This document shows positions 17,593 through 25,549 of a DNA stretch of 64,000 nt, in pieces. The DNA is from Flavobacterium zepuense (lineage in GTDB: Bacteria > Bacteroidota > Bacteroidia > Flavobacteriales > Flavobacteriaceae), in contig NZ_VJVZ01000004.1 of the NCBI RefSeq assembly GCF_007097145.1, forward strand, positions 62,001 to 126,000. Direction: 5' to 3'. Both the position numbers and the translations under genes were made by a program. The notes under the pieces are model-generated. The model saw nothing but the letters and a program-made list of their open reading frames with translations. It ran no database searches and was not told where the DNA came from. Numbering within the stretch: position 1 is the stretch's first letter; every line of letters starts with the position of its first letter.

Positions 17593-17617
17593 AAAGAGCC
17601 TATGTGGCTCTTTTTTT
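17593..17617 (+). terminator. Rho-independent terminator
   Basis: AAAGAGCC, loop TATGT, GGCTCTTT followed by a T-run, just after the first ELASFPK-family gene. Confidence 0.85.
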
Positions 17618-17702
17618 ATTGCCCGAAACACCTGTAAACACTACAGCTATTACGATATATTGATTTTTAGGCAGTTATATTGATAATTTAACAAAAATTA
17701 CG

Positions 17703-17710
17703 TAACTTTA
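17703..17710 (+). promoter_or_regulatory. TAACTTTA promoter-like box
   Basis: TAACTTTA with TACTAATA after it, 21 bases before the ATG at 17732. It is the same box as at 15144 and 31463. Confidence 0.45.
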
Positions 17711-17731
17711 TACTAATAAAATCATCCACTT

Positions 17732-17983
17732 ATGGCAACCGATCTTAATTTCCGCCAGGATCAGGCAGATCAGGGCGTAGCAGTACAGTTAGCATATTAC
17801 AATGGTATTATGCCTTATGAAGACCCTGCAATCGTTAACCCAAACGAATTGGCAAGTTTTCCTAAACATGTTAGAAGAGATGGCCACCACCACCATGAAA
17901 GCCACCTTAATCACAGGACTCCCGTTACCGATGGGCGCTACATAACCCGTACCGATAACCAACCAGGCAGGTATGGATTGTAA
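17732..17983 (+). CDS. Small hydrophilic protein, ELASFPK family (member 2)
   Basis: 83 residues, soluble, with a His-rich centre (DGHHHHESHLNH). It shares with the 17226 gene the order PYEDPAIVNPNELASFPK, an ESHL segment, RTPVTDGRYI and TDNQPGRYG at the C-terminus. The N-terminal halves are unrelated. The conserved pieces without hydrophobic core suggest a disordered or binding peptide. It is a separate transcription unit with its own TAACTTTA box and a strong shared terminator. Confidence 0.7.
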   Translation: MATDLNFRQDQADQGVAVQLAYYNGIMPYEDPAIVNPNELASFPKHVRRDGHHHHESHLNHRTPVTDGRYITRTDNQPGRYGL

Positions 17984-17995
17984 CAACTTTACTCT

Positions 17996-18039
17996 AAAAA
18001 ACAAAGCCCTCTTATTTGCATAAGAGGGCTTTGTTTTTT
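17996..18039. terminator. Bidirectional rho-independent terminator
   Basis: A near-perfect stem of about 20 bp (core ACAAAGCCCTCTTAT / ATAAGAGGGCTTTGT) with loop TTGC and A/T tracts on both sides. It sits between convergent small-protein genes. Confidence 0.92.
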
Positions 18040-18053
18040 AGTAGCACGGATAA

Positions 18054-18374
18054 CTATTTCTTATCGGCCGTAGCAACTTTTTTATCGTTAGCAATAACTG
18101 CTTTCGGGTCGTTAGCAACCTGTGGCACATCGCTTGTAAATTCGTCTACACGGGCGCGCTCCTGTTTTTTAGCAGCGGTTGCCTTTGTAGTTGTAGCTGG
18201 AGTAGTCGTTGTAGTTTCAGTTTCAGTTTTCACTTCTGTTGCAGGAGCCGCTTTTTTAGTGGCTTTGTACTCTACAACATTGTAAGTAGTTGGGTCCGGT
18301 TGTTTTATGTAACTCTGGGCAGAGGCTACGCCTATTGTAAATAGAGCCGCTAGCGATAAAATAATCTTTTTCAT
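18054..18374 (-). CDS. Small secreted Thr/Ala/Lys-rich protein
   Basis: 106 residues. The signal peptide MKKIILSLAALFTIGVASAQ is nearly the same as those of the proteins at 31495, 31986 and 36465, whereas the mature part is low-complexity: a long Thr run, then Ala/Lys-rich with a VDEFTSDVPQVAND segment. Function is unknown; likely periplasmic or secreted and disordered. A TATCTTTG box lies 23 bases upstream on the minus strand. Confidence 0.6.
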   Translation of the reverse strand: MKKIILSLAALFTIGVASAQSYIKQPDPTTYNVVEYKATKKAAPATEVKTETETTTTTPATTTKATAAKKQERARVDEFTSDVPQVANDPKAVIANDKKVATADKK

Positions 18375-18396
18375 GATCTTTGCTTTTTTGTTATTT

Positions 18397-18404
18397 CAAA
18401 GATA
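18397..18404 (-). promoter_or_regulatory. -7 promoter box of the secreted-protein gene
   Basis: TATCTTTG on the minus strand is a full TAnnTTTG match, 23 bases before the ATG at 18374. Confidence 0.55.
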
Positions 18405-18575
18405 CCCCACTAAAACAGGCTTGTATGTTGTTGTTATCCTAAGACTAAGCCAAAAGCTGTTAAAAATATTCAAGTTTTAACTACCATCTGTTAAAAAATT
18501 ATTCTAATATATTTTAACACTACTGCATTTTGAATATAAAAAATCGTTAAATTTACATATAACACCTTGTATATT

Positions 18576-19391
18576 ATGGATTTAACACCGCAGATAATTA
18601 TGCTGGCGCAGCGCTGGCTAAATTTAAAAAATCTTGGTGCCGGCACCGCAGATGGCATTATAGGAGACAAAACAAAAGCCGCGCTTAATAAGGCATCGGA
18701 ACTCCCTAAAACCTGGACGCTGGAAAAAAAGATAGTGGGCGCCGTACAGCTTTTTGCCAAACAGGAGGGTTTTGTGCCCGGCCCTATTGATGGGCTTTGG
18801 GGTACGCAAACCCAAAGCGCTTATGACCAGCTGCGGTATAAACTGCTTTACGGACAGGAACCCGAACCCTGGCGGCCGGAAGACCGTACGCCCGTTAACC
18901 CCAACAACTGGCCGGTACAAAGCCAAAGTGCGCTAAATGCGTTTTATGGCGTGGCTAAAGAGACAGGCAATGCAAACCTGGTATCGGTAGCCGTGCCCTA
19001 CCCGTTGGTTATAGCGTGGGATACCTCTAAAAAAGTAACTAAGATTACCTGCCACAAAAAAGTAAAGGACAGCCTTATACGTGTGCTTACCAAAACATTG
19101 CAGCATTATGGCCTTGCCGAAATTAAACGCCTGCGGCTGGATTATTTTGGCGGATGCTTTAACTACCGCATCATGCGCGGCGGTACATCGCTTAGTACGC
19201 ACTCATGGGGTATTGCCATTGATTTTGACCCTATAAACAACCAATTGAACTGGGGCCGCGACAAAGCAACTTTTGCCCGCCCCGAATATAATAAGTGGTG
19301 GGAGTTTTGGGAAGAAGAAGGCTGGGTTAGCCTGGGCCGCGACCGCAATTATGACTGGATGCATGTGCAGGCGGCTAAGCTGGTTTCCTGA
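18576..19391 (+). CDS. M15-type peptidoglycan peptidase with binding domain
   Basis: 271 residues from the ATG at 18576; the TTG three codons earlier is less likely. The N-terminal half has two helical peptidoglycan-binding-like units (GTADGIIGDKTKAALNKA and GFVPGPIDGLWGTQTQSAYD). The C-terminal half has zinc-peptidase M15 features: GGTSLSTHSWGIAIDFDP (His and Asp ligands) and YDWMHVQ (final His). It probably cuts peptide cross-links in peptidoglycan. No signal peptide is visible, so it resembles an endolysin, yet no phage genes are near. It stands alone, followed by the AIM24 gene. Confidence 0.82.
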   Translation: MDLTPQIIMLAQRWLNLKNLGAGTADGIIGDKTKAALNKASELPKTWTLEKKIVGAVQLFAKQEGFVPGPIDGLWGTQTQSAYDQLRYKLLYGQEPEPWRPEDRTPVNPNNWPVQSQSALNAFYGVAKETGNANLVSVAVPYPLVIAWDTSKKVTKITCHKKVKDSLIRVLTKTLQHYGLAEIKRLRLDYFGGCFNYRIMRGGTSLSTHSWGIAIDFDPINNQLNWGRDKATFARPEYNKWWEFWEEEGWVSLGRDRNYDWMHVQAAKLVS

Positions 19392-19471
19392 TTTTATTTG
19401 ATGATTGCCTGTAACAAAAATCGGCTACTGCATTCTAATTAGTTAATCAATCTAAAAAATCAACAATTACA

Positions 19472-20272
19472 ATGACAGCACACGAAATAGATTACCGGAT
19501 TTTTGGCGAAGAAATGCAGTATGTAGAGATAGAACTGGATCCGCAGGAGGCCGTTGTAGCCGAAGCAGGTACTTTTATGATGATGGAAAACGGCATACAG
19601 ATGGAAACCATTTTTGGCGATGGCGGTAACCAGAACGAAGGCATTATGGGCAAGCTTTTTAGCGCAGGCAAGCGTTTGCTAACCGGTGAGAGCCTGTTTA
19701 TGACGGTTTTCCTTAATCAATATAAAGACAAGCGTAAGGTTAGCTTTGCATCGCCTTATCCCGGCAAAATAATACCTATAGACCTTACCGAGGTGGGCGG
19801 GCGTTTCATCTGCCAGAAGGATGCTTTTTTATGCGCAGCCAAAGGAGTTACCGTGGGTATAGAATTTTCTAAAAAATTAGGCCGTGGGCTTTTTGGCGGC
19901 GAAGGCTTTATTATGCAAAAGCTGGAAGGCGACGGTATGGCGTTTGTACACGCAGGCGGTACACTGGCGCGCAAAGAGTTGGCAGCCGGCGAAGTGCTTA
20001 AGGTAGATACCGGCTGTATTGTGGGCTTTACCAAAGAGGTAGATTATGATATTGAGTTTATAGGCGGTATTAAAAATACGGTTTTTGGCGGCGAAGGGCT
20101 GTTTTATGCCACACTGCGCGGGCCGGGAGTTGTATTTATACAATCGTTGCCGTTTAGCAGGCTTGCCGGCAGGATATATGCAGCGGCGCCACAGGGAGGC
20201 GGGCAACAGCGCGGCGAAGGCAGCATACTGGGCGGCCTGGGCAATTTGCTTGATGGCGATAACAGGTTTTAA
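19472..20272 (+). CDS. AIM24 family protein (TIGR00266 type)
   Basis: 266 residues, a soluble beta-rich protein without signal. Family signs are [19 protein letters not shown] near the start, a Gly-rich middle ([17 protein letters not shown]), FVHAGGTL and [22 protein letters not shown] near the end. The C-terminus is Gly/Gln-rich. The biochemical role of bacterial AIM24 proteins is unknown. It is followed by a clear terminator and has no evident operon partner, although the M15 gene precedes it by 80 bases on the same strand. Confidence 0.88.
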   Translation: MTAHEIDYRIFGEEMQYVEIELDPQEAVVAEAGTFMMMENGIQMETIFGDGGNQNEGIMGKLFSAGKRLLTGESLFMTVFLNQYKDKRKVSFASPYPGKIIPIDLTEVGGRFICQKDAFLCAAKGVTVGIEFSKKLGRGLFGGEGFIMQKLEGDGMAFVHAGGTLARKELAAGEVLKVDTGCIVGFTKEVDYDIEFIGGIKNTVFGGEGLFYATLRGPGVVFIQSLPFSRLAGRIYAAAPQGGGQQRGEGSILGGLGNLLDGDNRF

Positions 20273-20294
20273 GCAATTAAAAACATACGACAGT

Positions 20295-20320
20295 AAAAAG
20301 GGCTTTGGCCCTTTTTTTTT
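20295..20320 (+). terminator. Rho-independent terminator
   Basis: AAAAAGGGC, short loop, GCCC followed by a long T-run, after the AIM24 gene. Confidence 0.9.
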
Positions 20321-20362
20321 GGCTCATAATTTGATAACTTTCCCAACACTAACCAACTGCTT

Positions 20363-21550
20363 ATGAAATTACTTTTTACCCTTATTACCGTGCTTGGCAT
20401 AAGCACACTTTTCGCACAGGAATATAAAGGCCTTGCCCAGGGCCAGCCTGCACAAAAAAATTACCTTACCACAGTACCCTATACTTTTAAGCGGGACAAG
20501 ATGATCGTACAGGCATCTATTAACAACAAAACCTATAATTTTTTGTTTGATACCGGCGCACCTATGGCAATCACGGCAAAGGTGGCAAAGGAGCTGGGCA
20601 TTACATCGGTAAATAAATTACAAATTCAGGATGCTAACGGTGCGTCAGACAGCCTTGCAGTGGTAAACCTGAATAATATAAAAATAGGTACCGTTACCTT
20701 TAATGGCGTGCCTACCCTGGTTGTTGATAAACTGGGGCCTTTAGAATGCCTTAATATAGACGGCTTTATAGGCAGTAATGTATTGCGCAACTCGATAGTG
20801 CAAATTTTACCGGGCAATAAAACCATTATCATAACCGACAGCCCGAAAAGCCTGAAGTTATCACGCAAAAATTCGGTTAAAATGTTTGTTGAGCCGGGGC
20901 AGGCCAGCCCGCTTGTAAGCATCAGCCTTCTTACCGATAAGATGGATGCCGATGAAACAGTGCTGATAGACACGGGGATGTCCGGCTTTTACGACCTTTC
21001 TACGGCAGTATATAAAAATGCCCAGCAATACGACTTATTTAAAACGCTGGCACAAGCTACCGGATTTTACACCCTTGGGCTTTACGGCAACTCAAAATCA
21101 GAGCTGCAATATCAGGTTAAACTACCCGAGCTTGCCATTGGTAAGTTCGGCTTTAAAAACATTACCGCCACTACCACATCCGACCTGCGCTCTCGCGTGG
21201 GTATCGAATTATTAAAGCACGGCAATATTACGCTGGATTACCTTAACGGCAGGTTTTACTTTGAGCCTTTTGGCGATAAAAAATCGGTAGACTTAGCCGA
21301 AAAGTCATGGCCGTTTAAACCCGTAGTTAAAGATGATAAAATAATAATTGGTATTGTTTGGGACGCTGCCCTTGCCGGTAAAATTGATGCCGGTGATGAG
21401 ATACTAAGCTTTGGCAACCTTAATTTTAACGGAATGGATGTTTGCCAAAAATTGTTATCCGACTTTAAAGCAGTCGCCGATAATGTTGCACTGGTTATTA
21501 AAGATGCTGAGACGGGCGAGGTTAGGACGTTGCAGGTTAGCAAGGAGTAA
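20363..21550 (+). CDS. Secreted retropepsin-like aspartyl protease with two protease units and a PDZ-like tail
   Basis: 395 residues with signal peptide MKLLFTLITVLGISTLFAQ. Two pepsin-like units are visible. The first has FLFDTGAPMAIT (about residues 60-70) and a later DGFIGSNVLRN. The second has VLIDTGMSGFYDLS (about 205) and GIELLKHGNITLDY. The C-terminal part (about 320-395) reads like a PDZ domain: GKIDAGDEILSFGNLNFNG. Together they would form a pseudo-dimeric aspartyl protease in the periplasm. The second unit has DTGMSG rather than DTGAP, so the two sites may not be equal. Monocistronic. Confidence 0.8.
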   Translation: MKLLFTLITVLGISTLFAQEYKGLAQGQPAQKNYLTTVPYTFKRDKMIVQASINNKTYNFLFDTGAPMAITAKVAKELGITSVNKLQIQDANGASDSLAVVNLNNIKIGTVTFNGVPTLVVDKLGPLECLNIDGFIGSNVLRNSIVQILPGNKTIIITDSPKSLKLSRKNSVKMFVEPGQASPLVSISLLTDKMDADETVLIDTGMSGFYDLSTAVYKNAQQYDLFKTLAQATGFYTLGLYGNSKSELQYQVKLPELAIGKFGFKNITATTTSDLRSRVGIELLKHGNITLDYLNGRFYFEPFGDKKSVDLAEKSWPFKPVVKDDKIIIGIVWDAALAGKIDAGDEILSFGNLNFNGMDVCQKLLSDFKAVADNVALVIKDAETGEVRTLQVSKE

Positions 21551-21664
21551 TATTCTTTTGTCTAATAAAACCACCCCACCCTGCGGGCACCCCTCCAAAA
21601 GAGGGGAAACCACGATTGCTCTCCCCCCCTATACTAAGTTTGAGTAAGCATATTTGAGTGAAGC

Positions 21665-21830
21665 TAAGGCCTTAAACTTCGTTGCGTTAAGCAAAATAGA
21701 AGTGGAGGCGTTAAAAATCATTTGCTGTTTGAGCGCAGCGAGTTCAAATGATTTAGCCGAGACTTCTATTTTGTAGCATAAGAAGTTAGAGCCTTGAATT
21801 TTTGGTTCTTTTGTTTCAAGACAAAAGAAC
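21665..21830. repeat. Long imperfect hairpin repeat element
   Basis: Nested inverted arms: CAAAATAGAAGT (21692-21703) with ACTTCTATTTTG (21762-21773); AATCATTTG (21716-21724) with CAAATGATT (21745-21753); outer arms around AAGGCCTTAAACTTC and GAAGTTAGAGCCTT. A separate 10-bp hairpin (GTTCTTTTGT / ACAAAAGAAC) follows at 21805-21830. An ORF reading through it is an artefact. It resembles interspersed palindromic elements of flavobacterial genomes. It lies between the protease gene and the TPP riboswitch. Confidence 0.75.
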
Positions 21831-21851
21831 AATCCTTATCTTTGAACTTTG

Positions 21852-21927
21852 GCTTTAGGGGTATTCTGAAAAGAATTGAGAGAGTCCCTTTGAACCTGAC
21901 ACAGTTTATACTGTCGTAGGGAAAAGC
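21852..21927 (+). promoter_or_regulatory. TPP riboswitch (THI element)
   Basis: P1 is formed by GCTTT and AAAGC. Hallmark aptamer segments are AGGGGTATTCTGAAAAG, then the pyrophosphate-side CCCTTTGAACCTGA, a small hairpin ACAGT-TTAT-ACTGT and GTAGGGAAAA. It precedes thiM-thiE-thiD-tenA directly and should lower their expression when thiamine pyrophosphate is plentiful. Confidence 0.93.
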
Positions 21928-21970
21928 GTAGCATTACTACACTGTTTCAAAATCTTCCTGTTTTTTTTGG

Positions 21971-22022
21971 GAGACTCTATAGCCATATTTTACTTAACAC
22001 CTTAAAAATATGAAAGAGTCTC
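21971..22022 (+). promoter_or_regulatory. Hairpin around the thiM start, possible expression platform
   Basis: GAGACTCT at 21971-21978 can pair with AGAGTCTC at 22015-22022, placing the thiM ATG (22010) at the edge of the loop. No rho-independent terminator with a stem is seen after the aptamer, so control may act on translation. This is inference. Confidence 0.35.
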
Positions 22023-22816
22023 TTTGGGAATCCATCCAGTTTGTAAAGAAAAATTCGCCCCTTGTACATAACATTACCAATTATGTGGTAATGAATAACA
22101 CCGCCAATGCCCTGCTTGCCGCCGGTGCATCGCCTATTATGGCACACGCCCACCCTGAAGTTACCGATATGGTTGCCATTTGCAGTGCCACCGTTATTAA
22201 CATTGGTACACTTGATGAGTATTGGGTAGAAAGCATGGTGCAGGCCGCTGCAAAGGCTAGCCAGATAAACAAACCGTGGGTGCTGGACCCTGTTGGGGTT
22301 GGTGCTACAAACTTCCGTAACGCTACAGCCGCGCAATTACTTGTTTTTAAGCCAACGGTTATTCGCGGCAATGCCTCCGAAATTATGGCGCTGGCTAATG
22401 TTAGCCTCTCTAAAACCAAAGGGGTTGACAGCGTACACCAAAGCACCGAAGCCATTGCCGCCGCACAATGGCTTAATCAAACTACGGGCAGTGTAGTGTG
22501 TGTATCGGGCGCGGTAGATGTTATTGTAAACGACAACAGTCAAATTCACCTAAAAAATGGGCACCCGCTCATGCAGCAGGTTACGGGATTGGGTTGCACG
22601 GCATCCGCATTAATTGGCGCTTTTGTGGGCAATAATCCGTCTGACCCTTTTATTGCTACTGCCGCCGCCATGGCATTGCTGAGTATTGCAGGCGAAATTG
22701 CCCAAAGGCAGTCGGCGGGGCCGGGAAGCCTTCAGGTGAACCTGCTGGATAAGCTGTACAACCTTACGCAGGAAGAGTTTTACCACCACTTAAAGCTGGA
22801 AGAAATTAATGGATAA
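22010..22816 (+). CDS. thiM: Hydroxyethylthiazole kinase
   Basis: 268 residues, usual ThiM length. It phosphorylates 4-methyl-5-(2-hydroxyethyl)thiazole, a salvage step to thiamine. Motifs: PLVHNITNYVVMNNTANALLAAGASPIMAH near the start, PWVLDPVGVGAT, RGNASEI and the C-terminal VTGLGCTASALIGAF with the catalytic Cys region. It is first in a four-gene operon under the TPP riboswitch and overlaps thiE by 8 bases. Confidence 0.96.
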   Translation: MKESLWESIQFVKKNSPLVHNITNYVVMNNTANALLAAGASPIMAHAHPEVTDMVAICSATVINIGTLDEYWVESMVQAAAKASQINKPWVLDPVGVGATNFRNATAAQLLVFKPTVIRGNASEIMALANVSLSKTKGVDSVHQSTEAIAAAQWLNQTTGSVVCVSGAVDVIVNDNSQIHLKNGHPLMQQVTGLGCTASALIGAFVGNNPSDPFIATAAAMALLSIAGEIAQRQSAGPGSLQVNLLDKLYNLTQEEFYHHLKLEEING

Positions 22817-23444
22817 CCATTTTCCTTACCGGCTGTATTTAGTGGTTAGCGAAGATGCCTGCCTTGGGCGCGACATTATTTGGGTTACCGAACAGGCTAT
22901 AAAAGGCGGCGTAGATGTGGTACAGCTTCGCGAAAAGCACCTTAACACACCCGACTTTACAACTTCAGCCCTCCGGCTAAAAGAAATGCTGGACGGTTAT
23001 AACGTTCCGCTTATAATTAACGATACTATAGCAGTTGCACAAGCCAGCGGCGCAGCGGGAATACACGTTGGCAACAGCGACACTCCCCCCTCTAAAATTA
23101 GGCAGCTGTGGCCGGAGTGCGGCACAGTGGGCTACTCTATAGAATATTTAGAGCAGTTATATAGTCCCGAAATTCAGCACAGCGATTACCTTGGCATCAG
23201 CCCGGTTTTTAGTACACTGACCAAGACCGACACGGTTACCGAATGGGGCCTTGAAGGCATCCTTAACATACGGGCACTTACCTCTAAACCATTGGTTGCC
23301 ATTGGGAATATGAACGCCCATAACGCCCGCGACGTTATCCGCGCCGGTGCCGATTGCCTTGCGGTGGTTTCGGCCATTTGCAGTGCCGATGATCCGGCGA
23401 AAGCCGCCGAAGCGATTCGCAATCAAATAGAAAAAGCATTATGA
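22809..23444 (+). CDS. thiE: Thiamine-phosphate synthase
   Basis: 211 residues, TIM-barrel ThiE. It couples HMP-pyrophosphate with thiazole phosphate to give thiamine phosphate. Signs are GVDVVQLREKHLNT, VPLIINDTIAVAQASGAAGIHVGNSD and DYLGISPVFSTLTKTD, with a C-terminal GADCLAVVSAI. It overlaps thiM (8 bases) and thiD (4 bases), indicating translational coupling. Confidence 0.95.
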   Translation: MDNHFPYRLYLVVSEDACLGRDIIWVTEQAIKGGVDVVQLREKHLNTPDFTTSALRLKEMLDGYNVPLIINDTIAVAQASGAAGIHVGNSDTPPSKIRQLWPECGTVGYSIEYLEQLYSPEIQHSDYLGISPVFSTLTKTDTVTEWGLEGILNIRALTSKPLVAIGNMNAHNARDVIRAGADCLAVVSAICSADDPAKAAEAIRNQIEKAL

Positions 23445-24277
23445 AACACTATACCTACCCTGCCGTGCTTACCATTGCAGGATCTGACCCCAGTGGCGGT
23501 GCGGGCATCCAGGCCGACCTAAAAACATTTTCGGCCCTGGGCTGCTACGGCATGAGCGTTATTACCGCCCTTACCGCCCAAAATACCCTTGGCGTAACGG
23601 GTATACACAGCATACCGCCCCATTTTGTAGCCGAACAACTGGAAACGCTTTTGCAGGACATTACCCCACTTGCCATAAAAATAGGCATGGTACACACGCC
23701 ACAGTTAGCCGGTGTAATTGCCGACTGCCTGCTGCAATTCCCCAACATTCCCGTGGTGTTAGACCCGGTTATGATAGCCACCAGCGGCGACCGTCTTATA
23801 GAAAATGAAACTGTTGCCGCAATTATCCAAAAACTATTTCCGCTGGCTACCGTTATCACTCCAAATATGGATGAGGCGGCGCTGCTGGCAGGCACCCCCG
23901 TAACATCGGTGGCCGATATGCAGGCTGCCGGTAAAACAATACTCGGCCTGGATACCAATGCAGTATTGGTAAAAGGCGGGCATTTACCATCGGAACAATT
24001 AACCTCGCTGCTGTTCACTTCCCAAAGCCATCGGGTAACCGAATATACCTCTCAAAAAATTGCGACAAAGAACATGCATGGGTCGGGCTGCACCTTGTCG
24101 TCGGCCATTGCTGCCTGCCTTGCTTTAGGAGATGCTTTGCCACAGGCTGTACAAAAAGCGCAGGACTATGTGCACGGGGCAATTCTACACGGTGCCGACG
24201 TAATTACCGGCAAAGGCCACGGCCCGCTAAACCATTTTTATAACCCGCAAACCCTTAAAAAACATGAGCTGGAGTAA
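23441..24277 (+). CDS. thiD: Hydroxymethylpyrimidine/phosphomethylpyrimidine kinase
   Basis: 278 residues, ribokinase fold. It phosphorylates HMP and HMP-phosphate. Motifs: TIAGSDPSGGAGIQADLKTF at the start, VLDPVMIATSGDRLIE, and the anion hole MHGSGCTLSSAIAA with its Cys. It overlaps thiE by 4 bases and tenA by 14 bases. Confidence 0.96.
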   Translation: MKHYTYPAVLTIAGSDPSGGAGIQADLKTFSALGCYGMSVITALTAQNTLGVTGIHSIPPHFVAEQLETLLQDITPLAIKIGMVHTPQLAGVIADCLLQFPNIPVVLDPVMIATSGDRLIENETVAAIIQKLFPLATVITPNMDEAALLAGTPVTSVADMQAAGKTILGLDTNAVLVKGGHLPSEQLTSLLFTSQSHRVTEYTSQKIATKNMHGSGCTLSSAIAACLALGDALPQAVQKAQDYVHGAILHGADVITGKGHGPLNHFYNPQTLKKHELE

Positions 24278-24911
24278 GCTTGCATGGCAGGAAGCCCTGC
24301 CTATATACCACAACATTATCGCAATGCCTTTTATCAAAGAACTGGCCGACGGTACACTGAACATTGAAGCCTTTAAATACTACCTGCAACAGGATGCCCA
24401 TTACCTGGAATATTTTGCGCGCACCCTTGCCGTAATTGCAGCTAAGGTGCCCGATGTGAATACCATGCTGGATTTCATCCGCTTTGCCGAGGGTGCCATT
24501 ATTGTAGAGCGCGCGCTGCACGACTCATATTTTGCCGAATACAATGTAATTGAAAGGGCACCGCTATCGCCCACCTGCCACCACTATGTGCATTTTATGC
24601 AAAGTACCGCTTATGCTGCCGATGTTGCTGTGGCTATGGCGGCCGTACTGCCCTGTTTTTGGATCTATAAAGAGGTGGGCGACCATATTTTACAACACCA
24701 GGTTAAGGGTGCCAACCCGTACCAGGGATGGATAGACACCTACGCCGGTGAAGAATTTGGTATAATAGTACAAAAAGCCATTTCCCTATGCGATGCCGCC
24801 GCGGCGGATGCCTCGCCCCAGCAACGCCAAAAAATGACGGAGGCTTTTGTAACGGCAAGCCGCCTGGAGTTTGCCTTTTGGGATAGTGCTTACAGGCTGG
24901 AGCGGTGGTAG
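24264..24911 (+). CDS. tenA: TenA family aminopyrimidine aminohydrolase (thiaminase II)
   Basis: 215 residues, all-helical. It hydrolyses aminopyrimidine breakdown products of thiamine to HMP, feeding ThiD. Family signs are FKYYLQQDAHYLEYFARTLA and the nucleophile Cys in AVLPCFWIYKEVG, then NPYQGWIDTYAGEEF and a C-terminal RLEFAFWDSAY. It is last in the riboswitch-controlled salvage operon. De novo genes (thiC, thiG, thiH, thiS) are not next to it. Confidence 0.94.
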   Translation: MSWSKLAWQEALPIYHNIIAMPFIKELADGTLNIEAFKYYLQQDAHYLEYFARTLAVIAAKVPDVNTMLDFIRFAEGAIIVERALHDSYFAEYNVIERAPLSPTCHHYVHFMQSTAYAADVAVAMAAVLPCFWIYKEVGDHILQHQVKGANPYQGWIDTYAGEEFGIIVQKAISLCDAAAADASPQQRQKMTEAFVTASRLEFAFWDSAYRLERW

Positions 24912-24979
24912 TGTTTTGAATGCCTGTCAGCACTAACGCAGACTGCCTTACGGTAGTCAGATGTAACAATCTCACTTAA

Positions 24980-25277
24980 GGGATCAACAATATAATTACT
25001 GCGATACGAGTGAGATCGCTTCGTTGTGCCTTCTCGCGATGATGTTGCGTGAAGAATGAGTTTTACGCGTTCCATACCCACAACAGTCATCGCGAACGCA
25101 GTGCAACGGAGTGTGGCGATCTTACCCAGGATATCAACAATATAGTTACTGTGATGCGAGTGAGATCGCTTCGTCGTGCCTTCTCGCGATGACATTGCGT
25201 GAAGAATGAGTTTTACGTTCCATACCCGCAACAGTCATCGCGAACGCAGTGCAACGGAGTGTGGCGATCTTACATGT
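24980..25277. repeat. Tandem pair of about 150-bp inverted-repeat elements
   Basis: Two copies start at about 24980 and 25130. Each runs from GATCAACAATATA/TATCAACAATATA through GAGATCGCTTCG and TCTCGCGATGA to the inverted partner TCATCGCGAACGCAGTGCAACG and GCGATCTTAC. This GAGATCGCTTCG/CGCGATGA wording recurs widely in Bacteroidota intergenic DNA. Long minus-strand ORFs across it are spurious. The rest of the gap, 25278-25521, shows nothing I can name. Confidence 0.85.
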
Positions 25278-25521
25278 AGCCCGGTGCACCTTCTTATGGT
25301 CAAATGTAATATCACGTCCCAACGCCTACATCGTACTTGGTTTACTTAATACGCCTGTTGTTTTATGCCGGGCTGTGCGTTATTTACTATTTTATTGGGT
25401 TAGAAATTAATAAGCGAAATATCAAAAATTAAAGCTACTGTACACACCTGCAAGGATTAAACTACATTTAATCTCATAACATTATGGTTTTAAAATGAAA
25501 TTATGAAACCAACTTAATTTG

Positions 25522-25529
25522 TATTTTTG
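25522..25529 (+). promoter_or_regulatory. -7 promoter box of the response regulator
   Basis: TATTTTTG matches TAnnTTTG 20 bases before the ATG at 25550. Confidence 0.45.
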
Positions 25530-25549
25530 TAAAAAATTTCTACTACTAC

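Noticed and set aside
18576..19391. Prophage endolysin
   Set aside because: The M15 protein lacks a signal peptide as endolysins do, but no holin, capsid, tail or integrase gene lies within the window.
21629..21832. 67-codon minus-strand ORF downstream of the protease gene
   Set aside because: It lies wholly within the long hairpin element, so its open frame is due to the repeat sequence.
24890..25231. 113-codon minus-strand ORF with an internal repeat
   Set aside because: It reads through the tandem palindromic repeats and its protein repeat simply mirrors the DNA duplication. It has no domain or promoter of its own.
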